Part shown: positions 24,669 through 38,386 of the stretch, piece by piece
Layout of the letters: every line of letters starts with the position of its first letter
Position numbering within the stretch: position 1 is the first letter of the stretch
NCBI RefSeq assembly: GCF_029227915.1
Contig: NC_079876.1
Span: forward strand, 932,001-996,000
Direction of reading: 5' to 3'
DNA from: Hydractinia symbiolongicarpus
Lineage: Eukaryota; Cnidaria; Hydrozoa; Anthoathecata; Hydractiniidae
Length of the DNA: 64,000 bases
The notes under the pieces: generated by a model
Databases searched by the model: none
What the model was told of the DNA's origin: nothing
Seen by the model: the letters and a program-made list of their open reading frames with translations, nothing else
Position numbers and translations under genes: made by a program

Positions 24669-26697
24669 TAATCGCCGGCAAACGAAAACCCGCGATTTCC
24701 CGTAAATCCCGGGCTTGGCCCGTATAGTCGAATGTATACAAAGAAAGTACCCTGTGAGTAAACTCATTTCCAAAACGATTTTTTAAATTATATTTTCACC
24801 ACTAAAACGCATGAGACTTGTAGTTTTTAAAAATGTTTTCATTTTTGATGAGACGCTGAATAAAAGAAGTTTAATCGCCGGCAAACGAAAACCCGCCATT
24901 TCCCGTAAACCCCGAGCTTGGCCCGTATAGTCAAAAGTATACAAAGAAAGTACCCAGGGAGTAAACTCATTTCCAAAACGATTTTTTAAATTATTATTTC
25001 ACCACTAAAGCCCATGAGACTTGTAGTTTTTAAAAATGTTTTCATTTTTGATGAGACGCTGAATAAAAGAAGTTTAATCGCCGGCAAACTAAAAGCCGCG
25101 ATTTCCCGTAAATCCCGGACTCGGCCCGTATAGTCAAAAGTATACAAGGAAAGTACCCAGTGAGTAAACTCATTTCCCAAACGAATTTTTATATTATTTT
25201 TTTACCACTAAAACGCATGAGACTTGTAGTTTTTAAAAATGTATTCATTTTTGATGAGACGCTGAATAAAAGAAGTTTAATTGCCGGCAAACGAAAGCCC
25301 GCGACTTCCCGTGAATCCCGGACTCTGCCCGTATAGTCAAAAGTATACAAAGAAAGTACCCAGGGAGTAAACTCATTTCCCGAACGATTTTTTAAATTAA
25401 TTTTCACCACTAAAACGCATGAGACTTTTAGTTTTCAGAAATGTTCTCATTTTTGATGAGACGCTTAATGAAAGTTGTTTAATCGCCGGCAAACGAAAAC
25501 CCGCAATTTCCCGTAAATCCCGGGCTTGGCCCGTATAGTCGAATGTATACAAAGAAAGTACCCTGTAAGTAAACTCATTTCCCGAACGAATTTTTAAATT
25601 ATCTTTTCACCACTAAAACGCATGAGACTTGTAGTTTTCAGAAATGTTTTCATTCTTGATGAGACGCTTAATAAAAGTGGTTTAATCGCCGGCAAACGAA
25701 AACCCGCGATTTCCCGTAAATCCCGGGCTTGGCCCGTATAGTCGAATGTATAAAAAGAAAGTACCCAGGGAGTAAACTCATTTCCCGAACGATTTTTTAA
25801 ATTTTTTTTTCACCACTAAAACGCATGAGACTTGTAGTTTTCAGAAATGTTTTCATTTTTGATGAGACGCTTAATGAAAGTTGTTTAATCGCCGGCAAAC
25901 GAAAACCCGCGATTTCCCGTAAATCCCCGGCTTGGCCCGTACAGTCGAATGTATACAAAGAAAGTACCCTGTGAGTAAACTCATTTCCCGAACGAATTTT
26001 TAAATTATTTTTTCACCACTAAAACGCATGAGACTTGTAGTTTTCAGAAATGTTTTCATTTTTGATGAGACGCTAAATAAAAGAAGTTTAATCGCCGGCA
26101 AACGAAAACCCGCCATTTCCCGTAAACCCCGGACTCGGCCCGCATAGTCAAAAGTATACAAAGAAAGTACCCAGGGAGTAAACTCATTTCCCGAACGATT
26201 TTTTAAATTATTTTTTCACCACTAAAACGCATGAGACTTGTAGTTTTCAAAAATGTTTTCATTTTTGATAAGACGCTGAATAAAAGAAGTTTAATCGCCG
26301 GCAAACGAAAACCTGCGATTTCCCGTAAATCCCGGACTCGGCCCGTATAGTCAAAAGTATATAAAGAAAGTACCCAGAGTGTAAACTCATTTCCCGAACG
26401 ATTTTTTAAATTATTATTTCACCACTAAAGCCCATGAGACTTGTAGTATTTAAAAATATTTTTATTTTTGATGAGACGCTGAATAAAAGAAGTTTAATCG
26501 CCGGCAAACGAAAACCTGCGATTTCCAGTAAATCCCGGACTCGGCCCGTATAGTCAAAAGTATACAAAGAAAGTACCCAGGGTGTAAAATCATTTCCCGA
26601 ACGATTTTTTAATTTATTATTTCACCACTAAAGCCCATGAGACTTGTAGTATTTAAAAATATTTTCATTTTTGATGAGACGCTGAATAAAAGAAGTT
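24669..26697 (+). repeat. 10-mer HOR (2,029 bp), copy 2
   Basis: Only about three differences from copy 1 were noticed: GGACTCTGCCC near 25,320 against GGACTCGGCCC, TTTAATCGCC near 25,480 against TTTAATCACC, and GTACAGTCG near 25,938 against GTATAGTCG. That makes it one of the youngest duplications in the window. It ends about 26,700, where CCCGCGACTTCCCG replaces CCCGCGATTTCCCG. Confidence 0.87.
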
Positions 26698-29600
26698 TAA
26701 TCGCCGGCAAACGAAAACCCGCGACTTCCCGTAAATCCCGGACTGGGCCCGTATAGTCAAAAGTATACAAAGAAAGTACCCAGGGAGTAAACTCATTTCC
26801 CGAACGATTTTTTAAATTATTTTTTCACCACTAAAACGCATGAGACTTGTAGTTTTTAAAAATGTTTTCATTTTTGATGAGACGCTGAATAAAAGAAGTT
26901 TAATTGCCGGCAAACGAAAACCCGCGTCTTCCCGTAAATCCCGGACTCGGCCCGTATAGTCAAAAGTATACAAAGAAAGTACCCTGTGAGTAAACTCATT
27001 TCCGAAACGATTTTTTCAATTATCTTTTCACCACTAAAACGCATGAGACTTGCAGTTTTCAAAAATGTTTTCATTTTTGATGAGACGCTTAATAAAAGAG
27101 GTTTAATCGCCGACAAACAAAATCCCGCGATTTCCCATAAATCCCGGGCTTGGCCCGTATAGTCGAATGTATACAAAGAAAGTACCCAGGGAGTAAACTC
27201 ATTTCCCGAACGATTTTTTAAATTTTTTTTTCACCACTAAAACGCATTAGACTTGTAGTTTTCAAAAATGTTTTCATTTTTGATGAGACGCTTAATGAAA
27301 GAGGTTTAATCGCCGGCAAACGAAAACCCGCGATTTCCCGTAAATCCCGGGCTTGGCCCGTATAGTCGAATGTATAGAAAGAAAGTACCCTGTGAGTAAA
27401 CTCATTTCCAGAACGATTTTTTAATTTATTTTTTTAACAATAAAACGCATGAGACTTGTAGTTTTCAAAAATGTTTTCATTTTTGATGAGACGCTGAATA
27501 AAAGAAGTTTAATCGCCGGCAAACGAAAACCTGCGATCTCCCGTAAATCCCGAGTCGGCCCCTATAGTCAAAAGTATACAAAGAAAGTACGCAGGGTGTA
27601 AACTTATTTCCCGAACGATTTTTTAAATTATTTTTTCACCACTAAAACGCAAGAGACTTGTAGTTTTCAAAAATGTTTTCATTTTTGATGAGACGCTGAA
27701 TAAAAGAAGTTTAATCGCCGGCAAACGAAAACCTGCGATTTCCCGTAAGTCCGGGAATCGGCCCGTATAGTCAAAAGTATACAAAGAAAGTACCCGGGGT
27801 GTAAACTCATTTCCCGAACGATTTTTTAAATTATTATTTCACCACTAAAGCCCATGAGATTTGTAGTTTTTAAAAATGTTTTCACTTTTGATGAGACGCT
27901 GAATAAAAGAAGTTTAATTGCCCGCAAACGAAAATCCGCGACTTCCCGTAAATCCCGGACTCGGCCCGTATAGTCAAAAGTATACAAAGAAAGTACCCAG
28001 GGAGTAAACTCATTTCCCGAACGATTTCTTAAATAATTTTCACCACTAGAACGCATGAGACTTGTAGTTTTCAGAAATGTTTTCATTTTTGATGAGACGC
28101 TTAATGAAAGTTGTTTAATCGCCGGCAAACGAAAACCCGCGATTTCCCGTAAATCCCGGGCTTGGCCCGTATAGTCGAATGTATACAAAGAAAGTACCCT
28201 GTGAGTAAACTCATTTCCCGAACGAATTTTTAAATTATCTTTTCACCACTAAAACGCACGAGACTTGTAGTTTTCTAAAATGTTTTCATTTTTGATAAGA
28301 AGCTTAATGAAAGAGGCTTAATCGCCGGCAAACGAAAACCCGCGATTTCCCGTAAATCCCGGGCTTGTCCCGTATAGTCGAATGTATACAAAGAAAGTAC
28401 CCTGTGAGTAAACTCATTTCCAGAAGGATTTTTTAATTTATTTTTTCAACACTAAAACGCATGAGACTTGTAGTTTTCAGAAATGTTTTCATTTTTGATG
28501 AGACGCTGAATAAAAAAAGTTTAATCGCCGGCAAACGAAAACCTGCGATTTCCAGTAAATCCCGGACTCGGCCCGTATAGTCAAAAGTTCACAAAGAAAG
28601 TACCCAGGGTGTAAATTCATTTCCCGAACGATTTTTTAAATTATTATTTCACCACTAAAGCCCATTAGACTTGTAGTATTTAAAAATATTTTCATTTTTG
28701 ATGAGACGCTGAATAAAAGAAGTTTAATTGCCGGCAAACGAAAACCCGGGTCTTCCTGTAAATCCCGGACTCGGCCCGTATAGTCAAAAGTATACAAAGA
28801 AAGTACCCAGGGAGTAAACTCATTTCCCAAACGATATTTTAAATTAATTTTCACCACTAAAACGCATGAGACTTTTAGTTTTCAAAAATGTTTTCATTTT
28901 TGATGAGACGCTTAATGAAAGAGGTTTAATCGCCTGCAAACGAAAACCCGCGATTTCCCGTAAATCCCGGGCTTGGCCCGTATAGTCGAATGTATACAAA
29001 GAAAGTACCCTGTGAGTAAACTCATTTCCGAAACGATTTTTTCAATTATCTTTTCACCACTAAAACGCATGAGACTTGTAGTTTTCAGAAATGTTTTCAT
29101 TTTTGATGAGACGCTGAATAAAAGAAGTTTAATCGCCGGCAAACGAAAACCCGCCATTTCCCGTAAACCCCGGACTCGGCCCGCATAGTCAAAAGTATAC
29201 AAAGAAAGTACCCAGGGAGTAAACTCATTTCCCGAACGATTTTATAAATTATTTTTTCACCACTAAAACGCATGAGACTTGTAGTTTTCAAAAATGTTTT
29301 CATTTTTGATGAGACGCTGAATAAAAGAAGTTTAATCGCCGGCAAACGAAAACCTGCGATTTCCCGTAAATCCCGGACTCGGCCCGTATAGTCGAATGTA
29401 TACAAAGAAAGTACCCAGGGAGTAAACTCATTTCCCGAACGATTTTTTAATATTTTTTTTCACCACTAAAACGCATTAGACTTGTAGTTTTCAAAAATGT
29501 TTTCATTTTTGATGAGACGCTGAATAAAAGAAGTTTAATCGCCGGCAAACGAAAACCTGCGATCTCCCGTAAATCCCGAGTCGGCCCCTATAGTCAAAAG

Positions 29601-32104
29601 TATACAAAGAAAGTACCCAGGGTGTAAACTTATTTCCCGAACGATTTTTCAAATTATTATTTCACCACTAAAGCCCATGAGACTTGTAGTATTTAAAGAT
29701 ATTTTCATTTTTGATGAGACGCTGAATAAAGGAAGTTTAATCGGCGGCAAACGAAAACCCGCGACTTCCCGTAAATCCCGGACTCAGCCCGTGTAGTCAA
29801 AAGTATACAAAGAAAGTACCCAGGGAGTAAACTCATTTCCCGAACGATTTTTTAAATTATTTCTTCACCACTAAAACGCATGAGACTTGTAGTTTTCAAA
29901 AATGTTTTCATTTTTGATGAGACGCTGAATAAAAGAAGTTTAATCGCCGGCAAACGAAAACCTGCGATTTCCCGTAAGTCCGGGAATCGGCCCGTATAGT
30001 CAAAAGTATACAAAGAAAGTACCCGGGGTGTAAACTCATTTCCCGAACGATTTTTTAAATTATTATTTCACCACTAAAACGCATGAGACTTGTAGTTTTT
30101 AAAAATGTTTTCATTTTTGATGAGACGCTGAATAAAAGAAGTTTAATTGCCGGCAAACGAAAACCCGCGTCTTCCTGTAAATCCCGGACTCGGCCCGTAT
30201 AGTCAAAAGTATACAAAGAAAGTACCCAGGGAGTAAACTCAATTCCCGAACGATTTTTTAAATTTTTTTTTCACCACTAAAACGCATTAGACTTGTAGTT
30301 TTCAAATATGTTTTCATTTTTGATGAGACGCTTAATGAAAGTTGTTTAATCGCCGGCGAACGAAAACCCGCGATTTCCCGTAAATCCCGGGCTTGGCCCG
30401 TATAGTCGAATGTATACAAAGAAAGTACCCTGTGAGTAAACTCATTTCCCGAACAAATTTTTAAATTATCTTTTCACCACTAAAACGCACGAGACTTGTA
30501 GTTTTCTAAAATGTTTTCATTTTTGATAGGAAGCTTAATGAAAGAGGCTTAATCGCCGGCAAACGAAAACCCGCGATTTCCCGTAAATCCCGGGCTTGGC
30601 CCGTATAGTCGAATGTATACAAAGAAAGTACCCTGTGAGTAAACTCATTTCCCGAACGATTTTTTAAATTATTATTTCACCACTAAAGCCCATGAGACTT
30701 GTAGTATTTAAAAATATTTTCATTTTTGATGAGACGCTGAATAAAAGAAGTTTAATCGCCGGCAAACGAAAACCTGCGATTTCCAGTAAATCCCGGACTC
30801 GGCCCGTATAGTCAAAAGTTCACAAAGAAAGTACCCAGGGTGTAAATTCATTTCCCGAACGATTTTTTAAATTATTATTTCACCACTAAGGCCCATGAGA
30901 CTTGTAGTATTTAAAGATATTTTCATTTTTGATGAGACGCTGAATAAAGGAAGTTTAATCGGCGGCAAACGAAAACCCGCGACTTCCCGTAAATCCCGGA
31001 CTCAGCCCGTATAGTCAAAAGTATACAAAGAAAGTACCCAGGGAGTAAACTCATTTCCCGAACGATTTTTTAAATTATTTTTTTACCACTAAAACGCATG
31101 AGACTTGTAGTTTTCAAAAATGTTTTCATTTTTGATGAGACGCTGAATAAAAGAAGTTTAATCGCCGGCAAACGAAAACCTGCGATTTCCCGTAAGTCCC
31201 GGAATCGGCCCGTATAGTCAAAAGTATACAAAGAAAGTACCCGGGGTGTAAACTCATTTCCCGAACGATTTTTTAAATTATTATTTCACCACTAAAGCCC
31301 ATGAGACTTGTAGTTTTTAAAAATGTTTTCATTTTTGATGAGACGCTGAATAAAAGAAGTTTAATTGCCGGCAAACGAAAATCCGCGACTTCCCGTAAAT
31401 CCCGGACTCGGCCCGTATAGTCAAAAGTATACAAAGAAAGTACCCAGGGAGTAAACTCATTTCCCGAACGATTTCTTAAATTAATTTTCACCACTATAAC
31501 GCATGAGACTTGTAGTTTTCAGAAATGTTTTCATTTTTGATGAGACGCTTAATGAAAGTTGTTTAATCGCCGGCAAACGAAAACCCGCGATTTCCCGTAA
31601 ATCCCGGGCTTGGCCCGTATAGTCGAATGTATACAAAGAAAGTACCCTGTGAGTAAACTCATTTACCGAACGAATTTTTAAATTATCTTTTCACCACTAA
31701 AACGCATGAGACTTGTAGTTTTCAGAAATGTTTTCATTTTTGATGAGACGCTTAATAAAAGTGGTTTAATCGCCGGCAAACGAAAACCCGAGATTTCCCG
31801 TAAATCCCGGGCTTGGCCCGTATAGTCGAATGTATACAAAGAAAGTACCCAGGGAGTAAACTCATTTCCCGAACGATTTTTTAAATTTTGTTTTCACCAC
31901 TAAAACGCATGAGACTTGTAGTTTTCTAAAATGTTTTCATTTTTGATGAGAAGCTTAATGAAAGAGGCTTAATCGCCGGCAAACGAAAACCCGCGATTTC
32001 CCGTAAATCCCGGGCTTGGCCCGTATAGTCAAATGTATACAAAGAAAGTACCCTGTGAGTAAACTCATTTCCAGAAGGATTTTTTAATTTATTTTTTCAA
32101 CACT
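26698..32104 (+). repeat. Mosaic zone leading into the superblocks
   Basis: It holds the first copy of a 7-mer block (27,640-29,110) and stretches that match later sequence at other lags, for example ATCTCCCG at 29,562 and 33,211 (3,649 bp, 18-mer). The first TAAAGATATTTTC (left-arm variant) monomer appears near 29,695. One monomer here is 201 bp, which keeps a reverse-strand frame open across the junction near 28,010-28,040. Confidence 0.72.
27640..29110 (+). repeat. 7-mer block, copy 1
   Basis: Matches 33,518-34,988 at lag 5,878. Frames at 27,826, 28,636 and 28,912 reappear at 33,704, 34,514 and 34,790. Shared markers are CGGGAATCGG, GATTTCTTAAATAATTTTC, GATAAGAAGCTTAATG and CGATATTTTAAATTAATTTTC. 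Homology is lost near 29,110, where CTGAATAAAAG faces CTTAATAAAAG. Confidence 0.78.
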
Positions 32105-32279
32105 AAAACGCATGAGACTTGTAGTTTTCAAAAATGTTTTCATTTTTGATGAGACGCTGAATAAAAGAAGTTTAATTGCCGGCAAACGAAAACCTGCGAT
32201 TTCCCGTAAATCCCGAGTCGGCCCGTATAGTCAAAAGTATACAAAGAAAGTACCCAGGGTGTAAACTCATTTCCCGAAA

Positions 32280-32433
32280 GATTTTACAAATTATTATTTC
32301 ACCACTAAAGCCCATGAGACTTGTAGTATTTAAAGATATTTTCATTTTTGGTGAGACGCTGAATAAAAGAAGTTTAATCGCCGGCAAACGAAAACCCGCG
32401 ACTTCCCGTAAATCCCGGACTCAGCCCGTTTAG
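32280..32433 (+). repeat. Marker monomer, cassette 1
   Basis: The diagnostic pair is GATTTTACAAATTATT at the start and CCCGTTTAGTC at the end, which breaks the GTATA dyad; TAGTATTTAAAGATA lies between. The next monomers always follow in order: GTGTTTTCCCG with TCCGGGGCTTGG, then CGCATTAGACTTG, then GAGATTTGTAGTATTTAAAG. Here the hairpin segment also has TTTTTGGTGAG. Confidence 0.8.
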
Positions 32434-35400
32434 TCAAAAGTATACAAAGAAAGTACCCAGGGAGTAAACTCATTTCCCGAACGATTTTTTAAATTATTTT
32501 TTCACAACTAAAACGCATGAGACTTGCAGTTTTCAAAAATGTTTTCATTTTTGATGAGACGCTTAATAAAAGAGGTTTAATCGCCGGCAAACGAAATCCC
32601 GTGTTTTCCCGTAAATCCGGGGCTTGGCCCGTATAGTCGAATGTATACAAAGAAAGTACCCAGGGAGTAAACTCATTTCCCGAACGATTTTTTAATATTT
32701 TTTTTCACCACTAAAACGCATTAGACTTGTAGTTTTCAAAAATGTTTTCATTTTTGATGAGACGCTGAATAAAAGAAGTTTAATCGCCGGCAAACGAAAA
32801 CCTGCGATTTCCCGTAAATCCCGAGTCGGCCCGTATAGTCAAAAGTATACAAAGAAAGTACCCAGGGTGTAAACTCATTTCCCGAACGATTTTTTAAATT
32901 ATTATTTCACCACTAAAGCCCATGAGATTTGTAGTATTTAAAGATATTTTCATTTTTGATGAGACGCTGAATAAAAGAAGTTTAATCGCCGGCAAACGAA
33001 AACCTGCGATTTCCCGTAAATCCCGAGTCGGCCCGTATAGTCAAAAGTATACAAAGAAAGTACCCAGGGTGTAAACTCATTTCCCGAACGATTTTTTAAT
33101 ATTTTTTTTCACCACTAAAACGCATTAGACTTGTAGTTTTCAAAAATGTTTTCATTTTTTATGAGACGCTGAATAAAAGAAGTTTAATCGCCGGCAAACG
33201 AAAACCTGCAATCTCCCGTAAATCCCGAGTCGGCCCCTATAGTCAAAAGTATACAAAGAAAGTACCCAGGGTGTAAACTTATTTCCCGAACGATTTTTCA
33301 AATTATTATTTCACCACTAAAGCCCATGAGACTTGTAGTATTTAAAGATATTTTCATTTTTGATGAGACGCTGAATAAAGGAAGTTTAATCGGCGGCAAA
33401 CGAAAACCCGCGACTTCCCGTAAATCCCGGACTCAGCCCGTATAGTCAAAAGTATACAAAGAAAGTACCCAGGGAGTAAACTCATTTCCCGAACGATTTT
33501 TTAAATTATTTCTTCACCACTAAAACGCATGAGACTTGTAGTTTTCAAAAATGTTTTCATTTTTGATGAGACGCTGAATAAAAGAAGTTTAATCGCCGGC
33601 AAACGAAAACCTGCGATTTCCCGTAAGTCCGGGAATCGGCCCGTATAGTCAAAAGTATACAAAGAAAGTACCCGGGGTGTAAGCTCATTTCCCGAACGAT
33701 TTTTTAAATTATTATTTCACCACTAAAGCCCATGAGACTTGTAGTTTTTAAAAATGTTTTCATTTTTGATGAGACGCTGAATAAAAGAAGTTTAATTGCC
33801 GGCAAACGAAAATCCGCGACTTCCCGTAAATCCCGGACTCGGCCCGTATAGTCAAAAGTATACAAAGAAAGTACCCAGGGAGTAAACTCATTTCCCGAAC
33901 GATTTCTTAAATAATTTTCACCACTAAAACGCATGAGACTTGTAGTTTTCAGAAATGTTTTCATTTTTGATGAGACGCTTAATGAAAGTTGTTTAATCGC
34001 CGGCAAACGAAAACCTGCGATTTCCCGTAAATCCCGGGCTTGGCCCGTATAGTCGAATGTATACAAAGAAAGTACCCTGTGAGTAAACTCATTTCCCGAA
34101 CGAATTTTTAAATTATCTTTTCACCACTAAAACGCACGAGACTTGTAGTTTTCTAAAATGTTTTCATTTTTGATAAGAAGCTTAATGAAAGAGGCTTAAT
34201 CGCCGGCAAACGAAAACCCGCGATTTCCCGTAAATCCCGGGCTTGGCCCGTATAGTCGAATGTATACAAAGAAAGTACCCTGTGAGTAAACTCATTTCCA
34301 GAAGGATTTTTTAATTTATTTTTTCAACACTAAAACGCATGAGACTTGTAGTATTTAAAAATATTTTCATTTTTGATGAGACGCTGAATAAAAGAAGTTT
34401 AATCGCCGGCAAACGAAAACCCGCGACTTCCCGTAAATCCCGGACTCGGCCCGTATAGCCAAAAGTATACAAAGAAAGTACCCAGTGAGTAAACTCATTT
34501 CCCGAACGATTTTTTAAATTATTTTTTCACCACTAAAACGCATGAGACTTGTAGTTTTTAAAAATGTTTTCATTTTTGATGAGACGCTGAATAAAAGAAG
34601 TTTAATTGCCGGCAAACGAAAACCCGCGTCTTCCTGTAAATCCCGGACTCGGCCCGTATAGTCAAAAGTATACAAAGAAAGTACCCAGGGAGTAAACTCA
34701 TTTCCCAAACGATATTTTAAATTAATTTTCACCACTAAAACGCATGAGACTTGTAGTTTTCAAAAATGTTTTCATTTTTGATGAGACGCTTAATGAAAGA
34801 GGTTTAATCGCCTGCAAACGAAAACCCGCGATTTCCCGTAAATCCCGGGCTTGGCCCGTATAGTCGAATGTATACAAAGAAAGTACCCTGTGAGTAAACT
34901 CATTTCCGAAACGATTTTTTCAATTATCTTTTCACCACTAAAACGCATGAGACTTGCAGTTTTCAGAAATGTTTTCATTTTTGATGAGACGCTTAATAAA
35001 AGAGGTTTAATCGCCGACAAACGAAATCCCGCGATTTCCCGTAAATCCCGGGCTTGGCCCGTATAGTCGAATGTATACAAAGAAAGTACCCCGGGAGTAA
35101 ACTCAATTCCCGAACGATTTTTTAAATTTTTTTTTCACCACTAAAACGCATTAGACTTGTAGTTTTCAAATATGTTTTCATTTTTGATGAGACGCTTAAT
35201 GAAAGAGGTTTAATCGCCGGCAAACGAAAACCCGCGATTTCCCGTAAATCCCGGGCTTGGCCCGTATAGTCGAATGTATACAAAGAAAGTACCCTGTGAG
35301 TAAACTCATTTCCAGAACGATTTTTTAATTTATTTTTTCAACAATAAAACGCATGAGACTTGTAGTTTTTAAAAATGTTTTCATTTTTGATGAGACGCTG

Positions 35401-35508
35401 AATAAAAGAAGTTTAATCGCCGGCAAACGAAAACCTGCGATCTCCCGTAAATCCCGAGTCGGCCCGTATAGTCAAAAGTATACAAAGAAAGTACCCAGGG
35501 TGTAAACT

Positions 35509-36510
35509 TATTTCGCGAACGATTTTTTAAATTATTATTTCACCACTAAAGCCCATGAGACTTGTAGTATTTAAAGATATTTTCATTTTTGATGAGACGC
35601 TGAATAAAGGAAGTTTAATCGGCGGCAAACGAAAACCCGCGACTTCCCGTAAATCCCGGACTCAGCCCGTATAGTCAAAAGTATACAAAGAAAGTACCCA
35701 GGGAGTAAACTCATTTCCCGAACGATTTTTTAAATTATTTTTTTACCACTAAAACGCATGAGACTTGTAGTTTTCAAAAATGTTTTCATTTTTGATGAGA
35801 CGCTGAATAAAAGAAGTTTGATCGCCGGCAAACGAAAACCTGCGATTTCCCGTAAGTCCCGGAATCGGCCTGTATAGTCAAAAGTATACAAAGAAAGTAC
35901 CCAGGGTGTAAACTTATTTCGCGAACGATTTTTTAAATTATTATTTCACCACTAAAGCCCATGAGACTTGTAGTATTTAAAGATATTTTCATTTTTGATG
36001 AGACGCTGAATAAAGGAAGTTTAATCGGCGGCAAACGAAAACCCGCGACTTCCCGTAAATCCCGGACTCAGCCCGTATAGTCAAAAGTATACAAAGAAAG
36101 TACCCAGGGAGTAAACTCATTTCCCGAACGATTTTTTAAATTATTTTTTTACCACTAAAACGCATGAGACTTGTAGTTTTCAAAAATGTTTTCATTTTTG
36201 ATGAGACGCTGAATAAAAGAAGTTTGATCGCCGGCAAACGAAAACCTGCGATTTCCCGTAAGTCCCGGAATCGGCCCGTATAGTCAAAAGTATACAAAGA
36301 AAGTACCCGGGGTGTAAACTCATTTCCCGAACGATTTTTTAAATTATTATTTCACCACTAAAGCCCATGAGACTTGTAGTTTTTAAAGATATTTTCATTT
36401 TTGATGAGACGCTGAATAAAGGAAGTTTAATCGGCGGCAAACGAAAACCCGCGACTTCCCGTAAATCCCGGACTCAGCCCGTATAGTCAAAAGTATACAA
36501 AGAAAGTACC
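35509..36510 (+). repeat. 406-bp dimer tract, three repeats of the dimer marker
   Basis: Two alternating monomers form the dimer: one with GGAAGTTTAATCGGCGGC and GGACTCAGCCCG, the other with TTTTTTTACCACT, GAAGTTTGATCGCC and GTAAGTCCCGGAATCGG. CGGCGGC lies at 35,620, 36,026 and 36,432, exactly 406 bp apart. Confidence 0.82.
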
Positions 36511-36969
36511 CTGTGAGTAAACTCATTTCCCGAACGAATTTTTAAATTATCTTTTCACCACTAAAACGCATGAGACTTGTAGTTTTCAGAAATGTTTTCA
36601 TTTTTGATGAGACGCTTAATAAAAGTGGTTTAATCGCCGGCAAACGAAAACCCGAGATTTCCCGTAAATCCCGGGCTTGGCCCGTATAGTCGAATGTATA
36701 CAAAGAAAGTACCCAGGGAGTAAACTCATTTCCCGAACGATTTTTTAAATTTTGTTTTCACCACTAAAACGCATGAGACTTGTAGTTTTCTAAAATGTTT
36801 TCATTTTTGATGAGAAGCTTAATGAAAGAGGCTTAATCGCCGGCAAACGAAAACCCGCGATTTCCCGTAAATCCCGGGCTTGGCCCGTATAGTCAAATGT
36901 ATACAAAGAAAGTACCCTGTGAGTAAACTCATTTCCAGAAGGATTTTTTAATTTATTTTTTCAACACTA

Positions 36970-38386
36970 AAACGCATGAGACTTGTAGTTTTCAAAAATG
37001 TTTTCATTTTTGATGAGACGCTGAATAAAAGAAGTTTAATTGCCGGCAAACGAAAACCTGCGATTTCCCGTAAATCCCGAGTCGGCCCGTATAGTCAAAT
37101 GTATACAAAGAAAGTACCCAGGGTGTAAACTCATTTCCCGAAAGATTTTACAAATTATTATTTCACCACTAAAGCCCATGAGACTTGTAGTATTTAAAGA
37201 TATTTTCATTTTTGGTGAGACGCTGAATAAAAGAAGTTTAATCGCCGGCAAACGAAAACCCGCGACTTCCCGTAAATCCCGGACTCAGCCCGTTTAGTCA
37301 AAAGTATACAAAGAAAGTACCCAGGGAGTAAACTCATTTCCCGAACGATTTTTTAAATTATTTTTTCACAACTAAAACGCATGAGACTTGCAGTTTTCAA
37401 AAATGTTTTCATTTTTGATGAGACGCTTAATAAAAGAGGTTTAATCGCCGGCAAACGAAATCCCGTGTTTTCCCGTAAATCCGGGGCTTGGCCCGTATAG
37501 TCGAATGTATACAAAGAAAGTACCCAGGGAGTAAACTCATTTCCCGAACGATTTTTTAATATTTTTTTTCACCACTAAAACGCATTAGACTTGTAGTTTT
37601 CAAAAATGTTTTCATTTTTGATGAGACGCTGAATAAAAGAAGTTTAATCGCCGGCAAACGAAAACCTGCGATTTCCCGTAAATCCCGAGTCGGCCCGTAT
37701 AGTCAAAAGTATACAAAGAAAGTACCCAGGGTGTAAACTCATTTCCCGAACGATTTTTTAAATTATTATTTCACCACTAAAGCCCATGAGATTTGTAGTA
37801 TTTAAAGATATTTTCATTTTTGATGAGACGCTGAATAAAAGAAGTTTAATCGCCGGCAAACGAAAACCTGCGATTTCCCGTAAATCCCGAGTCGGCCCGT
37901 ATAGTCAAAAGTATACAAAGAAAGTACCCAGGGTGTAAACTCATTTCCCGAACGATTTTTTAATATTTTTTTTCACCACTAAAACGCATTAGACTTGTAG
38001 TTTTCAAAAATGTTTTCATTTTTTATGAGACGCTGAATAAAAGAAGTTTAATCGCCGGCAAACGAAAACCTGCAATCTCCCGTAAATCCCGAGTCGGCCC
38101 CTATAGTCAAAAGTATACAAAGAAAGTACCCAGGGTGTAAACTTATTTCCCGAACGATTTTTCAAATTATTATTTCACCACTAAAGCCCATGAGACTTGT
38201 AGTATTTAAAGATATTTTCATTTTTGATGAGACGCTGAATAAAGGAAGTTTAATCGGCGGCAAACGAAAACCCGCGACTTCCCGTAAATCCCGGACTCAG
38301 CCCGTATAGTCAAAAGTATACAAAGAAAGTACCCAGGGAGTAAACTCATTTCCCGAACGATTTTTTAAATTATTTCTTCACCACTA
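36970..38386 (+). repeat. 7-mer HOR (1,417 bp), copy 1
   Basis: The marker cassette at 37,144 recurs at 38,561. CCCGTGTTTTCCCG, CGCATTAGACTTG, GAGATTTGTAG and TTTTTTATGAGACG follow in the same order at lag 1,417. Confidence 0.83.
37144..37297 (+). repeat. Marker monomer, cassette 2
   Basis: 4,864 bp (24 monomers) after cassette 1. Keeps TTTTTGGTGAG and CCCGAAAGATTTTAC. Confidence 0.8.

Larger units (their letters stand above)
32105..36510 (+). repeat. Superblock copy 1 (lag 6,281 bp, 31 monomers)
   Basis: Frames at 32,172, 33,704, 34,514, 34,790 and 34,851 recur at 38,453, 39,985, 40,795, 41,071 and 41,132, all exactly 6,281 bp on. The block comprises a marker cassette (from 32,280), the second copy of the 7-mer block (33,518-34,988) and a dimer tract. 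It ends about 36,510, inside the sequence after GTACCC, where CTGTGAG faces CAGGGAG. Confidence 0.86.
36505..38386 (+). repeat. Segment copied from 31,641-33,522 (lag 4,864 bp, 24 monomers)
   Basis: Between the two superblock copies the sequence matches 31,641 onward at lag 4,864 (frames at 32,172 and 37,036; CCCGAGATTTCCCG and TTTTGTTTTCACC shared), up to about 38,450 where TTTAATTGCC faces TTTAATCGCC. Its 3' part, from about 36,970, is itself repeated immediately downstream at lag 1,417. Confidence 0.8.
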
